From an uncultured Rhodospirillaceae bacterium (GTDB lineage Bacteria > Pseudomonadota > Alphaproteobacteria > Reyranellales > Reyranellaceae): a stretch of DNA of 64,000 bases. Every line of letters starts with the position of its first letter. Position 1 is the stretch's first letter. The notes under the pieces were generated by a model that saw nothing but the letters and a program-made list of their open reading frames with translations, was not told where the DNA came from and ran no database searches. The position numbers and the translations under genes were made by a program. Below, piece by piece: positions 45,747-55,389 of this stretch. The stretch covers positions 62,001 to 126,000 of the forward strand of contig CAMFGZ010000010.1 in assembly GCA_945952105.1 (NCBI GenBank), given 5' to 3'.

Positions 45747-46053
45747 TTCCCTTTCAGTTCAATCCGGCCAGTGTTTTAGGCCTCTTCCGTCGCCTGCGGT
45801 ATCGATTGCCGAACGCGTTTGTTCAGCGCATACCGTTCTTCTCCTGTTCTGGATTTCGAGATTTCGGTGACATGGGTTTCCATAGCCGGCGTCTTTCTGA
45901 TGACGCTTCGATCACCGGCGTCCAGTAGCATGCGCGCACTGCACCCTTTCAAAGGGACGCGATTCCTCGACTGAAACTTCCATGCTTCGGACATGATGAC
46001 CGGCGTAGATGGGGTGCGGGAAGCAGGGCCGTGGTGGATCAGGAGAACGGGAT
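45747..46053. other. Intergenic region between tRNA-Phe and the repeat-protein gene
   Basis: A stretch of about 307 bp with somewhat lower GC than its surroundings. I find no gene with a family signature, no clear intrinsic terminator and no tRNA. It may carry the promoter for the gene at 46054, whose ribosome-binding site GGAGAACGGG is at its right end. Confidence 0.4.
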
Positions 46054-46362
46054 ATGCTCGGCTTTACAAGAAGGACAATCCTTGGATTCTCCATGGTGAT
46101 GGCTGCGTCGATCTGGGTCGCTTGGCCGACGATGGCTCAGACGATGTCAGCGCCCCCAAAGGGTGCGACTTCCAACCAGCCGTTGGGCCAGGTTGGAACA
46201 CCGATGGGCCAGCAGATGGGAACACCGATGGGGCAACCGATCGGCACGCCCATGGGCCAGCGGATGGGAACTCCGATGGGCTCGGCTGCGGGGCAAGCAC
46301 AGCAAACTTTGCCTCAAGGCGGCGGCTTCACTTCAGGCCTTCAAGCCCCAAAGACGAAGTGA
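46054..46362 (+). CDS. Small secreted protein with GTPMG octapeptide repeats
   Basis: 102 residues from the ATG at 46054, preceded by GGAG. The N-terminus is a signal peptide (LGFTRRTILGFSMVMAASIW then AQTM), with two arginines of a possible Tat-like motif. The mature region has four tandem units of the form GTPMGQ-x-x (near residues 48-76), then a Gln/Gly-rich stretch and the end GLQAPKTK. The last codons lie in one arm of a long inverted repeat. It resembles no family I know and may be a secreted low-complexity protein. It is not obviously co-transcribed with glgE. Confidence 0.6.
   Translation: MLGFTRRTILGFSMVMAASIWVAWPTMAQTMSAPPKGATSNQPLGQVGTPMGQQMGTPMGQPIGTPMGQRMGTPMGSAAGQAQQTLPQGGGFTSGLQAPKTK
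46195..46281 (+). repeat. Tandem 24-bp coding repeat (GTPMGQ units)
   Basis: Three full 24-bp units (46195-46218, 46219-46242, 46243-46266) and a partial fourth (46267-46281) encode GTPMGQQM, GTPMGQPI, GTPMGQRM and GTPMG. Codons vary between units (ACA/ACG/ACT for Thr), so the repeat is old enough to have diverged at synonymous sites and the protein sequence may be under selection. Confidence 0.8.
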
Positions 46363-46425
46363 GGGTCTCGCTGCGCCAAGCGGCGGTGCAGATAGCGTCA
46401 AGTTCGTCTTTGGGCTTGAAGGCCT
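46335..46425. repeat. Long inverted repeat overlapping the end of the repeat-protein gene
   Basis: The left arm AGGCCTTCAAGCCCCAAAG (46335-46353, continuing to ACGAAG at 46359) is matched by the right arm TCGTCTTTGGGCTTGAAGG (46404-46422, ending CCT at 46425). The arms pair over about 23 bp with one G missing, around a spacer of about 43 bp. The left arm includes the stop region of the gene at 46054-46362. It could be a transcript-end stem-loop or the remnant of a small mobile repeat. Confidence 0.7.
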
Positions 46426-46723
46426 CGCGACTTGGTAGTCGCCGCATCTCGTCGATCCTGACCTCAGAGCCGGGCCCAAGGTAACTCTCGCCAGTCATGC
46501 CGGCGCGCTAGGGATTGGCATCGATAACATCTGAACCCTCGCATGCGTTTTCACTCCCTTGTGGAGTGAACGGATGTCGGGTGCGCCCGTAGAAGTACCT
46601 GCCGCTGTCCGCTGCCAGAAGCAGTGCCCAAAGAGATTGCCGGTAAAACCCGGTAGCGGGTGCGACCGGCGTCGATGTTCCACTTGGGCTGCAACCACCT
46701 CGCTCGCGCGGAGTTTAACTCCG
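46363..46723. other. Intergenic leader of the trehalose/glycogen operon
   Basis: A 361-bp gap before glgE. It contains the right arm of the long inverted repeat, then a perfect 8-bp inverted repeat at 46550-46570, and ACCCG/CGGGT further down. GGAG at 46710-46713 precedes the glgE ATG. No independent gene is convincing. An in-frame upstream extension from 46559 is open but looks non-homologous. Confidence 0.4.
46550..46570. promoter_or_regulatory. Perfect 8-bp inverted repeat upstream of the glucan/trehalose operon
   Basis: TTCACTCC-CTTGT-GGAGTGAA lies about 155 bp before the glgE ATG. It could be an operator for a repressor controlling the seven-gene operon, or a leader hairpin. No regulator gene is adjacent. 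Confidence 0.4.
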
Positions 46724-49700
46724 ATGAGAGTGAGTTCGACTTCCAGCGTACCTTCTAGATCGGGCCGCGCAACAAAGGTGCTGCACCTGGATCTGCAGCG
46801 TGTGCACTCTCGGAAGTCCTTCGAAAATGCCGTGAAGAATGCCAGCACGCTGGGCTTCAATCACGTGTGCGTCGGTCCCGTCTTCGATCTGGGTTCCGGC
46901 CAGGATCCCCTTCTTGTCTCCGACCACCAACGAGTCGTCTCGACCTGGTCGAGCGCGAACGCATCAGCGAGTCTGATCGGTGAGATGCGGAAGGTCTGCG
47001 AAAATGCGGGCCTGCCCCTCTTCGTCGATGTTGTCCTCGATCGAATCGCCGTAGGCGGTGCATCCGAGAAGGCCCTGGCTGGCATTTACGAAAGGCCGTC
47101 GGGCCGAAATCCCCTGGATCCCAGACTCAGTGGCCGCGAGAGTATGTCCGCCGTGTTGCGACACGGCAGCGAGGACGCAGCGGCCGATTGGTGGGCCAAG
47201 CTGTTGACCGAGCTTGTGGCCGCGGGCGCGCAGGGGTTTCGCCTCCTTGGCCTTGCCGATCTGCCGCCTGGTTCTCTCTCGCGAATCGTCGATCGGGCCA
47301 AAAGGATGACGGCATGTTCATTCTGGGCCTGGACACCCGGTCTCGATTGGTCGCGCCACGATGAGATCCGCGTAGCAGGCGTCTCTGCCGTCTTCAGTTC
47401 GACGGTCTGGTGGGACGGCCGTGCCGCCTGGTTCGTCGAAGAATTCGAATCACTGCGGCACATCGCGCCGGTGCTCGGCGTGGCAGGGACGCCTTTCAGC
47501 AACGAAGCGACCCCGCCGGCGACCGCGGCCAGATCGTTGATGCTGGCGGCCGCCACTTCGGATGGCCTCTTCGTGCCCCATGAAATGGGTGATGACGCCC
47601 TGTTGAGACGAGCGGTCGTGCTGACGGACAGGATGTGGGACCTGGACGTGGCGGGAAGCCAGAAGGCGCTTACCAGCCCCGGGCGGACGGTGACGGTCCT
47701 GCTGAGAAGCAACGGGGCGGATCCCCGCAGTGCGTCCCGAACTGCGGCCATCGCCATAAATAACGATCTGCTCCACGCACGCAGCCTGCCGTTCGACGTC
47801 GCGATATTGCCGCCAACCGCGGGAGCAGCCTTGAGTTTAACCGACCCCGCATCCTCCCCCCATCTCGAACCCGGAGAAATCCGCGTGCTCGATGTCACAC
47901 CCACCGAACCCGTTCGCAGCAGCAGGAAATCGGGCAAGCGCGAAGCCGTCGCCGCCGCCGCGCAGTCCCCCGTGGTCATCGAACGCGTCAGCCCCTCGGT
48001 GAATACCGGGACGTTTGCCGCCAAGCATATCGTGGGTCGGCCCCTCGTGATCGAGGCGGACATCTTCGCCGACGGCCACGACCTGCTGGCTGCAGAAGTC
48101 CTGTGGTGGTCAGCCGACGATGGCGAGCGCAGGAGCGTGAAGCTGACGCACATCGCCAATGATCGCTGGCGTGCGACACTGACGCCGGACAGGATCGGCC
48201 GGCACTATTTCTCCGTCGAGGCTTGGCGCGACGAGTATGGCAGCCTCGCTCACGGGCTTGACGTCAAGCACCGCGCCGGCGTCGACATCTCCGTCGAACT
48301 GACGGAAGCCGCGATCTATCTCAAGGAGCTCGGTGAGTCGCCCGAGGTGGCAGCGCTGCTGGCGAGGGCAAGCGGTGCGAGTCCGCACGACGCGGTCGCC
48401 AATCTCACGTCGAGTGCCGCGCGGGCGATCGTGGCAGAAGCCTCGGAGCGGCGCTCGCGGGTCGACGCCGGTCCGTTTCCGCTCGACGTCGAACGGCCGC
48501 AGGCCGAGTTCGCCTCGTGGTACGAACTTTTCCCGAGATCCCTCACCGACGATCCCAGGCGTCACGGCACCTTCGACGACGTGATCAAGGCCCTTCCACG
48601 CGTACGCGCGATGGGCTTCGACGTGCTCTATTTCCCGCCGATCCATCCGATCGGAAAGGCGAACCGCAAGGGCCGCAACAATACCCTGACACCGGGACCG
48701 GACGATGTCGGAAGCCCCTATGCGATCGGCGGCGAGGGCGGTGGTCACGACGCCATTCATCGCCAGCTCGGCACGCCGGAAGATTTCCGCCGGCTCGTCA
48801 CGGCCGCACGCGAGCAGGGGCTGGAACTGGCGCTCGACTTTGCCATCCAGTGCTCTCTCGACCATCCCTGGCTGCGCGAGCATCCGGGTTGGTTCAAGCG
48901 GCGACCCGATGGCACCATCAAATATGCCGAGAATCCGCCCAAGAAGTACGAAGACATCGTCAATGTCGACTTCTACGCAAAGGAAGCGATTCCGGGTCTT
49001 TGGCTGGCGTTGCGCGATGTCGTGCTGCACTGGGTCGAAGAGGGCGTGCGCATTTTCCGCGTCGACAATCCTCACACCAAGCCGCTGCCCTTCTGGGAAT
49101 GGATGATCCGCGACATACGCGGACGCCATCCAGACGTGATCTTCCTGTCGGAGGCCTTCACCCGGCCAAAGATGATGTATCGGCTCGCCAAGGTCGGCTT
49201 CTCGCAGTCCTACACCTACTTCACTTGGCGGAACGGGAAACAGGAGATCATCGATTACCTGCGTGAACTCTCCACGACCGATGTCGCCGACTATTTCCGC
49301 CCGCACTTCTTCGTCAACACGCCGGACATCAACCCGACCTTCCTGCAGGGCTCGGGACGTCCCGGCTTCCTTATCCGCTCGGCACTCGCCTCCACACTAT
49401 CCGGCCTTTGGGGGGTCTATTCGGGCTTCGAGTTGTGCGAAGCCGCGGCTTTGCCGGGCAAGGAAGAGTATCTCGATTCCGAGAAGTACGAGATCAGGCC
49501 GCGCGACTTTGCGGCACCCGGCAACATCGTAGCCGAGATCACCATGCTCAACCGGCTGCGCAAGTCCAACCCGGCTCTGCAAAGTCATCTCGGCGTGACC
49601 TTCTACAATGCCGGCAACGATCAGGTCCTGGTCTACGGCAAGCGAGTGCCTGGCGCGGACGACATGGTTTTCGTCGCAGTCAGCCTCGATCCGCACCACG

Positions 49701-49885
49701 TGCAGGAAACCGGCTTCGAGATTCCGCTGTGGGAATGGAAGCTGCCCGATGACGGATCTCTCGAGGTCGAGGATCTGATGCGTGGCGAACGATTCACCTG
49801 GCACGGCAAGAACCAGCATCTGCGGCTGGACCCGGCCGTTCTTCCCTTCGCCATCTGGCGGTTGTCGCCCCGGAGGGCCTCATGA
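46724..49885 (+). CDS. glgE: Maltose-1-phosphate maltosyltransferase (GlgE) with extra N-terminal module
   Basis: 1053 residues from the ATG at 46724 (GGAG 10 bp upstream). The C-terminal part (about 470-1053) is GlgE-like. It has an N-terminal sandwich (GRPLVIEADIFADGHDLL, RHYFSVEAWRDEYGS), ASWYELFPRSLTDDP, FDVLYFPPIHPIGKANRKGR, the nucleophile Asp in FRVDNPHTKPLPFWEW, the acid/base Glu in IFLSEAFTRPKMMY and NTPDINPTFLQGSGRP. GlgE extends alpha-1,4-glucan with maltose-1-phosphate. Actinobacterial GlgE is about 700 residues. The first 380 residues here (GFNHVCVGPVFDLGSGQDPL, SRLVDRAKR-like segments) look like a degraded GH13 domain without its acidic triad. The stop overlaps treS by 4 bp. Confidence 0.93.
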   Translation: MRVSSTSSVPSRSGRATKVLHLDLQRVHSRKSFENAVKNASTLGFNHVCVGPVFDLGSGQDPLLVSDHQRVVSTWSSANASASLIGEMRKVCENAGLPLFVDVVLDRIAVGGASEKALAGIYERPSGRNPLDPRLSGRESMSAVLRHGSEDAAADWWAKLLTELVAAGAQGFRLLGLADLPPGSLSRIVDRAKRMTACSFWAWTPGLDWSRHDEIRVAGVSAVFSSTVWWDGRAAWFVEEFESLRHIAPVLGVAGTPFSNEATPPATAARSLMLAAATSDGLFVPHEMGDDALLRRAVVLTDRMWDLDVAGSQKALTSPGRTVTVLLRSNGADPRSASRTAAIAINNDLLHARSLPFDVAILPPTAGAALSLTDPASSPHLEPGEIRVLDVTPTEPVRSSRKSGKREAVAAAAQSPVVIERVSPSVNTGTFAAKHIVGRPLVIEADIFADGHDLLAAEVLWWSADDGERRSVKLTHIANDRWRATLTPDRIGRHYFSVEAWRDEYGSLAHGLDVKHRAGVDISVELTEAAIYLKELGESPEVAALLARASGASPHDAVANLTSSAARAIVAEASERRSRVDAGPFPLDVERPQAEFASWYELFPRSLTDDPRRHGTFDDVIKALPRVRAMGFDVLYFPPIHPIGKANRKGRNNTLTPGPDDVGSPYAIGGEGGGHDAIHRQLGTPEDFRRLVTAAREQGLELALDFAIQCSLDHPWLREHPGWFKRRPDGTIKYAENPPKKYEDIVNVDFYAKEAIPGLWLALRDVVLHWVEEGVRIFRVDNPHTKPLPFWEWMIRDIRGRHPDVIFLSEAFTRPKMMYRLAKVGFSQSYTYFTWRNGKQEIIDYLRELSTTDVADYFRPHFFVNTPDINPTFLQGSGRPGFLIRSALASTLSGLWGVYSGFELCEAAALPGKEEYLDSEKYEIRPRDFAAPGNIVAEITMLNRLRKSNPALQSHLGVTFYNAGNDQVLVYGKRVPGADDMVFVAVSLDPHHVQETGFEIPLWEWKLPDDGSLEVEDLMRGERFTWHGKNQHLRLDPAVLPFAIWRLSPRRAS

Positions 49886-52800
49886 ACGCACCTATCGCCG
49901 ACGACAAGGCCATCCTGCCGGTTGCCACGGATCCGCAGTGGTACAAGGACGCGATCATCTACCAGCTGCATGTGAAGTCGTTCTTCGATTCGAACAACGA
50001 CGGCATCGGCGATTTTCCCGGCCTGATCTCGCGCTTGCCCTACATCGCCGAGCTGGGCATCAACACGATCTGGCTGCTGCCGTTCTATCCCTCGCCGCGC
50101 AAGGACGACGGATACGACATTGCGGAATATACGGCCGTCCATTCGGAGTACGGCACACTCGATGACGTGAAGACGCTGATCGAGGAAGCACACAAGCTCG
50201 GCATCCGCGTCATCACCGAGCTGGTGATCAACCACACCTCGGATCAACACGCATGGTTCCAGCGCGCGCGCAGTGCGCCGCCGGGTTCACCCGAGCGCGA
50301 CTTCTACGTCTGGTCGGACACGGATCAGAAGTACGACGGCACGCGGGTCATCTTCATCGATTCGCTGCGCTCGAACTGGACGTGGGATCCGGAAGCGAAG
50401 GCCTATTTCTGGCATCGTTTCTATTCACATCAGCCGGACCTCAATTTCGACAATCCTGCCGTCCTCGAAGCGGTCCTCGGGGTGATGCACTTCTGGCTCG
50501 ACATGGGCATCGACGGGCTGAGGCTCGACGCCGTGCCATATCTCGTGGAGCGCGAGGGCACGAACAACGAGAACCTCCCCGAGACGCACGAAGTGCTGAA
50601 GCGCATCCGCGCCGAGATCGACCGCGCCTATCCTGGCCGAATGTTGCTGGCGGAGGCCAACCAGTGGCCCGAGGACACGAAAGAGTATTTCGGTCAGGGC
50701 GACGAATGCCACATGGCATTCCACTTTCCGCTGATGCCGCGCATGTACATGGCGCTGGCGCGCGAGGATCGCTTTCCGATCACCGACATCATGCGGCAGA
50801 CGCCGCAGATCCCCGACAACTGCCAGTGGGCGATCTTCCTGCGCAATCACGACGAGCTGACGCTCGAGATGGTGACCGATTCCGAGCGCGACTATCTGTG
50901 GGAGACCTATGCCACCGACCGTCGCGCGAGATTGAATCTCGGCATACGCCGCCGGCTTGCGCCGCTGCTGGAGCGCGACCGTCGTCGGATCGAGCTGATG
51001 AACTGTCTGCTTCTCTCCATGCCGGGCGCACCGGTGATCTATTACGGCGACGAGATCGGCATGGGCGACAATATAAGGCTCGGCGACCGAGACGGCGTGC
51101 GCACGCCGATGCAGTGGTCGCCCGACCGCAACGGCGGCTTCTCGCGCGCCGATCCCGCGGCATTGGCTTTGCCGACCATCATGGATGCGCTGTACGGCTA
51201 CGAGACGGTAAATGTCGAAGCGCAGACGCGCGACGTCCACTCGCTGCTGCACTGGACCCGAAAGATGATCACCGTGCGTCGCACGCACGCCGCGTTCGGT
51301 CGCGGCACCCTGCGCTTCATCTATCCGAAGAACCGGAAGGTCCTCGCGTACCTGCGCGAACTAGACGGTGAGGTCATTCTCTGCGTCGCAAACGTCTCGC
51401 GTACGCCCCAGGCGGTGGAACTCGATCTCTCGGAATTCGCCGGCCGGGTACCGGTCGAGCTGAACGGCGGCTCGCTGTTTCCACCGGTCGGGCAGCTCAC
51501 CTATCTGCTGACCCTGCCGCCTTATGGCTTTTACTGGTTCATCCTGGCTAGCGAGACCGAGGCACCGTCGTGGCACACGCCGGCGCCGGAGCCGTTGCCG
51601 GACTATGTGACGGTGGTCCTGCGCGGGCCGCTTGGTGAGGGCGTGCAGGCGGCGGCGCCGGTACTGGAGCGCGAGTCGCTGCCGCCTTACCTCGCCAAAC
51701 GCCGTTGGTTCGGCGCCAAGGACAAGGCGCTGACTTCTTCGCGCTTCGCCTACCTGGCCCGCCTGCCGAGCAGTGCCGGCCGCGACCTGTTGATGGGCGA
51801 GATCGAGGTGAAGGCGGGCGGCGAGACCAGCCGGTGGCTGTTGCCTCTTTCGATGAGCTGGGAAGACGAGCAGGCAGCGGCATTGCCGTCGCAACTCGCT
51901 CTTGCACGTGTCCGCCGCGGCCGTCGCATCGGACTGCTGACCGACGCGTTCGCCCTGCCGGAGTTCGGTCGTGAGATCCTGGCTGCCATGGCGTCCGGCC
52001 TCGAGATCGACGGGCCGGAAGGCCGGATCGTCTTCGAGGCCACTGCCGACAAGGTCGAGCAGTTGAAGCGGACGACCGACGCGCCAGTCCTGTGGCTTAC
52101 GGCGGAACAGTCCAACAGCTCCCTGGTCGTCGACGACGCCGTGATGCTCAAGATCTTCCGTCGAATCCAGCCGGGCGAGCATCCCGAAGCGGAGATGAGC
52201 CGCTATCTCACGAGTCACAGCTTCTCGAATGCCCCGGCGTTGCTGGGTGAGGTTACGCGCATCGCACCCGACGGTCAGCGGCACGCGCTGGCCATCGCAC
52301 AGTCGTTCGTGCGCAACCAGGGTGATGCCTGGACCTGGACCTTGAATCAGTTCAACCGCGCGCTCGACAACCTCTCCAGCCGCGAGGCCACGGCGGAGTC
52401 GCGAGACGACGATATCGAGGATTATCACGCCTTCGCCGGCACGATCGGACGCCAGCTGGGCGCCATGCACCGGGTGCTGGCACGACCCACGGACGACGAA
52501 GCCTTCGCGCCGCGCATGGCAGGACCGAACGACGTGGCGGCGTGGGTCGAACGGGCGAGCGGCCTGCTAGACCGAGCGATGGACACGATCGCCGGCGTCC
52601 GCGATTGGGATGCCGAATCGGCGGTCGCGGACGCCAAACGTCTCCTCGACCGGCGGCACGCCCTGAGCGATCTTCTGAAGCAGCTCGCGCAAAGCGGCCT
52701 CGAGTCGATCGTTACGCGCATCCATGGCGATTTCCATCTTGGACAGGTGCTCATCGCCAGCGCCGACGCCTACATCATCGATTTCGAAGGCGAGCCGGCC

Positions 52801-53187
52801 CGGCCGCTGGAAGAGCGGCGGCGCAAGGCCAGTCCGATGCGCGACGTCGCAGGTTTGCTGCGCTCGTTCGACTACGCCGCCGCGACGACGCTCGATCCCA
52901 AGAACCTGATCGCCAACCGCGTGCCGCCGGCGCGGCGGCTGACGCTGGTCACCCGTCTGCGCAAGGGTGCGCAGCGAGCCTTCCTGAAGGCCTACCTTGA
53001 GGCCACCTCGGGCCTTCCCGGAATGGACCGCGGAGAGCTACTCGACTTCTTCCTTGCGGAGAAGGCGGCCTACGAGATCTACTACGAGGCGGCGAACCGC
53101 CCGTCCTGGGTGCCGATCCCGATGTCCGGGCTCGCGCGCCTGATGGCCCGCCTGCTGCGCGAAGCGCCGCCCGCGGAGAACGCATGA
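49882..53187 (+). CDS. treS: Trehalose synthase-maltokinase fusion (TreS-Mak)
   Basis: 1101 residues. TreS occupies about 1-550: [45 protein letters not shown], the nucleophile in [13 protein letters not shown], the acid/base in [15 protein letters not shown] and [12 protein letters not shown]. The maltokinase domain fills about 600-1090: [24 protein letters not shown] [34 protein letters not shown] (catalytic Asp) and [19 protein letters not shown]. The fusion isomerises trehalose to maltose and phosphorylates it to maltose-1-phosphate, the GlgE donor. Start and stop each overlap neighbours by 4 bp. Confidence 0.96.
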   Translation: MNAPIADDKAILPVATDPQWYKDAIIYQLHVKSFFDSNNDGIGDFPGLISRLPYIAELGINTIWLLPFYPSPRKDDGYDIAEYTAVHSEYGTLDDVKTLIEEAHKLGIRVITELVINHTSDQHAWFQRARSAPPGSPERDFYVWSDTDQKYDGTRVIFIDSLRSNWTWDPEAKAYFWHRFYSHQPDLNFDNPAVLEAVLGVMHFWLDMGIDGLRLDAVPYLVEREGTNNENLPETHEVLKRIRAEIDRAYPGRMLLAEANQWPEDTKEYFGQGDECHMAFHFPLMPRMYMALAREDRFPITDIMRQTPQIPDNCQWAIFLRNHDELTLEMVTDSERDYLWETYATDRRARLNLGIRRRLAPLLERDRRRIELMNCLLLSMPGAPVIYYGDEIGMGDNIRLGDRDGVRTPMQWSPDRNGGFSRADPAALALPTIMDALYGYETVNVEAQTRDVHSLLHWTRKMITVRRTHAAFGRGTLRFIYPKNRKVLAYLRELDGEVILCVANVSRTPQAVELDLSEFAGRVPVELNGGSLFPPVGQLTYLLTLPPYGFYWFILASETEAPSWHTPAPEPLPDYVTVVLRGPLGEGVQAAAPVLERESLPPYLAKRRWFGAKDKALTSSRFAYLARLPSSAGRDLLMGEIEVKAGGETSRWLLPLSMSWEDEQAAALPSQLALARVRRGRRIGLLTDAFALPEFGREILAAMASGLEIDGPEGRIVFEATADKVEQLKRTTDAPVLWLTAEQSNSSLVVDDAVMLKIFRRIQPGEHPEAEMSRYLTSHSFSNAPALLGEVTRIAPDGQRHALAIAQSFVRNQGDAWTWTLNQFNRALDNLSSREATAESRDDDIEDYHAFAGTIGRQLGAMHRVLARPTDDEAFAPRMAGPNDVAAWVERASGLLDRAMDTIAGVRDWDAESAVADAKRLLDRRHALSDLLKQLAQSGLESIVTRIHGDFHLGQVLIASADAYIIDFEGEPARPLEERRRKASPMRDVAGLLRSFDYAAATTLDPKNLIANRVPPARRLTLVTRLRKGAQRAFLKAYLEATSGLPGMDRGELLDFFLAEKAAYEIYYEAANRPSWVPIPMSGLARLMARLLREAPPAENA

Positions 53188-55388
53188 ACGCCATGGCGCA
53201 CGCGGGACGGCTCGACCGCGAGACCGCGGAGGCGCTCGCGGCCGCCCGTCCGCTCGACGCCTTTGCCGTGCTGGGACCGCATGAGAGCAAGGCCGGCCGC
53301 GTGATCCGGGTCTTTCTGCCGGGCGCCCGCACCGTCGAGGTGATCGGCCGCGACGACGGCAGGAGTTGGGGCGAACTGATGCCTGGAGCCGTTGCCGGGC
53401 TCTTCGAGGGTATAGGCACGAGGTCGGGTGCCTATCGCTTGCGCATCCAATGGCCCGAGGCCATCCAGGACGTGGAAGATCCCTACGCCTTCGGCCCGGT
53501 TCTGGGCGATCTCGATCTGCATCTTTTCAGCGAGGGCCGGCATTTCGAGCTCGCCGAGGCACTCGGCGCCAACGTCATCTCGATGGACGGCGTCGACGGT
53601 GTCCGCTTCGCTGTGTGGGCGCCGAACGCCGAGCGCGTCGCAGTGATCGGCGATTTCAACTCGTGGGACCGGCGGCGGCATCCCATGCGGCTCCGCCCTT
53701 CCGCCGGGATCTGGGAGATCTTCATCCCGCGCGTCGGTGCCGGCGTCCGCTACAAGTTCGACATCGTTGGGCCGGGCGGCGCGCGGTTGCCGGACAAGGC
53801 CGACCCGATGGCGCGGCAGGCCGAGCTGGCGCCGGCTACCGCCTCGATCGTCGCGTCGTCCGCTGTCCACAACTGGAGTGACGAGGCGTGGATGGCGGCC
53901 CGTGCCGCACGTCAGTCGGCCAGGGCACCGATTTCGATCTACGAGGTCCATGCCGGCTCGTGGATGAAGCAGGCGGCGGGGGCGGGTGGGCCGGAACGCC
54001 CGATGTGGGATTTCCTGGCGGACCGCCTCATTCCCTATCTCAAGGAAATGGGCTTCACGCACGTCGAGTTGCTGCCCGTTACCGAGCATCCGTTCGGCGG
54101 CTCCTGGGGCTATCAGCCGCTCGGCCTCTTCGCGCCGGCGGCGAGATACGGCTCGCCGGAATCCTTTGCGCGCTTCGTCGATGCTGCGCATCGGGCAGGA
54201 ATCGGCGTACTTCTCGACTGGGTGCCGGCGCATTTTCCGACGGACAGTCACGGGCTGGCGCGCTTCGATGGGACGGCGCTGTACGAGCATCTCGACCCGC
54301 GCGAGGGGTACCATCATGACTGGAATACCTACATCTACAATTTTGGGCGGCGAGAAGTTCAGGGTTTCCTGATCGCAAGCGCCCTTCATTGGCTGGAGCA
54401 CTTCCATATCGACGGTTTGCGCGTCGATGCCGTTGCTTCGATGCTCTATCGTGACTACAGCCGACCCGCCGACGCTTGGATTCCCAATGTCCATGGCGGC
54501 CGCGAAAATCTCGAAGCCATCGGCTTCCTGCGTCATCTCAATGCTGTCGTCGCGGAGCGTTGCCCGGGCGCGATCATGATTGCGGAGGAGTCGACCGCCT
54601 GGCCCGGAGTCAGTGCGCCCCTGCCCAATGGGCTCGGCTTCTCGTTCAAATGGAACATGGGCTGGATGCACGACACGCTCCAGTACGTCGAGCACGAGCC
54701 GGTTCATCGCGCGTATCACCACGACCAGATGACGTTCGGACTCGTCTACGCGTTCTCGGAACGCTTCGTCCTCCCGATATCCCATGACGAGGTCGTGCAC
54801 GGGAAAGGTTCGTTGCTGGGCAAGATGCCGGGCGACCGCTGGCAGCGCTTCGCCAACCTGCGCGCCTATCTGGGTTTCATGTGGGCGCATCCCGGCAAGA
54901 AGCTCCTGTTCATGGGCAGCGAGATTGCTCAGGAGCGCGAATGGGATCATGACGGAGAGGTCGACTGGCACCTGATCGACAATGGAAGCCACGCCGGCGT
55001 GCAGCGGCTGGTGCGCGATCTCAACCATCTCTACCTGTCGGAGACGTCGCTCCACGGCTCGGATGCCGATCCCGCGGGCTTCGCGTGGATCGTGGGCGAC
55101 GATCGAGCCAATTCGGTCTTCGCCTTCTTCCGCACGAGCGACAGCGGCCCGCCGCTCCTCGTGGTCTGCAACATGACGCCAGTGCCGCGCCAAGGCTATC
55201 GCATTGGCGTGCCGAGTGCGGGGCGCTGGCGCGAGGTCGCCAACACCGATTCCCGCTTCTATGGCGGGAGCGATCTTGGCAATGACGGCGGCGTCGAGGC
55301 GCTCGAGCAGCCATCGCATGGCCAGTCACATTCCGTTCTCCTTACCTTGCCGCCGCTCGCTACGGTGATCCTGCGCGGCGAGGCATAG
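53184..55388 (+). CDS. glgB: 1,4-alpha-glucan branching enzyme
   Basis: 734 residues, a full-length GlgB. There is an N-terminal extra domain ([20 protein letters not shown]), then CBM48 ([19 protein letters not shown]). The catalytic barrel has [18 protein letters not shown], the nucleophile in [18 protein letters not shown], the acid/base in [15 protein letters not shown] and [15 protein letters not shown]. It introduces alpha-1,6 branches into the glucan made by GlgE. It overlaps treS-mak by 4 bp and is 1 bp from glgX copy 2. Confidence 0.97.
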   Translation: MNAMAHAGRLDRETAEALAAARPLDAFAVLGPHESKAGRVIRVFLPGARTVEVIGRDDGRSWGELMPGAVAGLFEGIGTRSGAYRLRIQWPEAIQDVEDPYAFGPVLGDLDLHLFSEGRHFELAEALGANVISMDGVDGVRFAVWAPNAERVAVIGDFNSWDRRRHPMRLRPSAGIWEIFIPRVGAGVRYKFDIVGPGGARLPDKADPMARQAELAPATASIVASSAVHNWSDEAWMAARAARQSARAPISIYEVHAGSWMKQAAGAGGPERPMWDFLADRLIPYLKEMGFTHVELLPVTEHPFGGSWGYQPLGLFAPAARYGSPESFARFVDAAHRAGIGVLLDWVPAHFPTDSHGLARFDGTALYEHLDPREGYHHDWNTYIYNFGRREVQGFLIASALHWLEHFHIDGLRVDAVASMLYRDYSRPADAWIPNVHGGRENLEAIGFLRHLNAVVAERCPGAIMIAEESTAWPGVSAPLPNGLGFSFKWNMGWMHDTLQYVEHEPVHRAYHHDQMTFGLVYAFSERFVLPISHDEVVHGKGSLLGKMPGDRWQRFANLRAYLGFMWAHPGKKLLFMGSEIAQEREWDHDGEVDWHLIDNGSHAGVQRLVRDLNHLYLSETSLHGSDADPAGFAWIVGDDRANSVFAFFRTSDSGPPLLVVCNMTPVPRQGYRIGVPSAGRWREVANTDSRFYGGSDLGNDGGVEALEQPSHGQSHSVLLTLPPLATVILRGEA

Positions 55389-55389
55389 C

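Noticed and set aside
46195..46281. CRISPR-like spacing of repeats
   Set aside because: The repeat is contiguous, in frame and protein-coding, with no spacers; no cas genes occur in the window.
53082..55319. 745-codon antisense ORF opposite glgB
   Set aside because: No family signature, and it runs across a gene boundary of the real operon.
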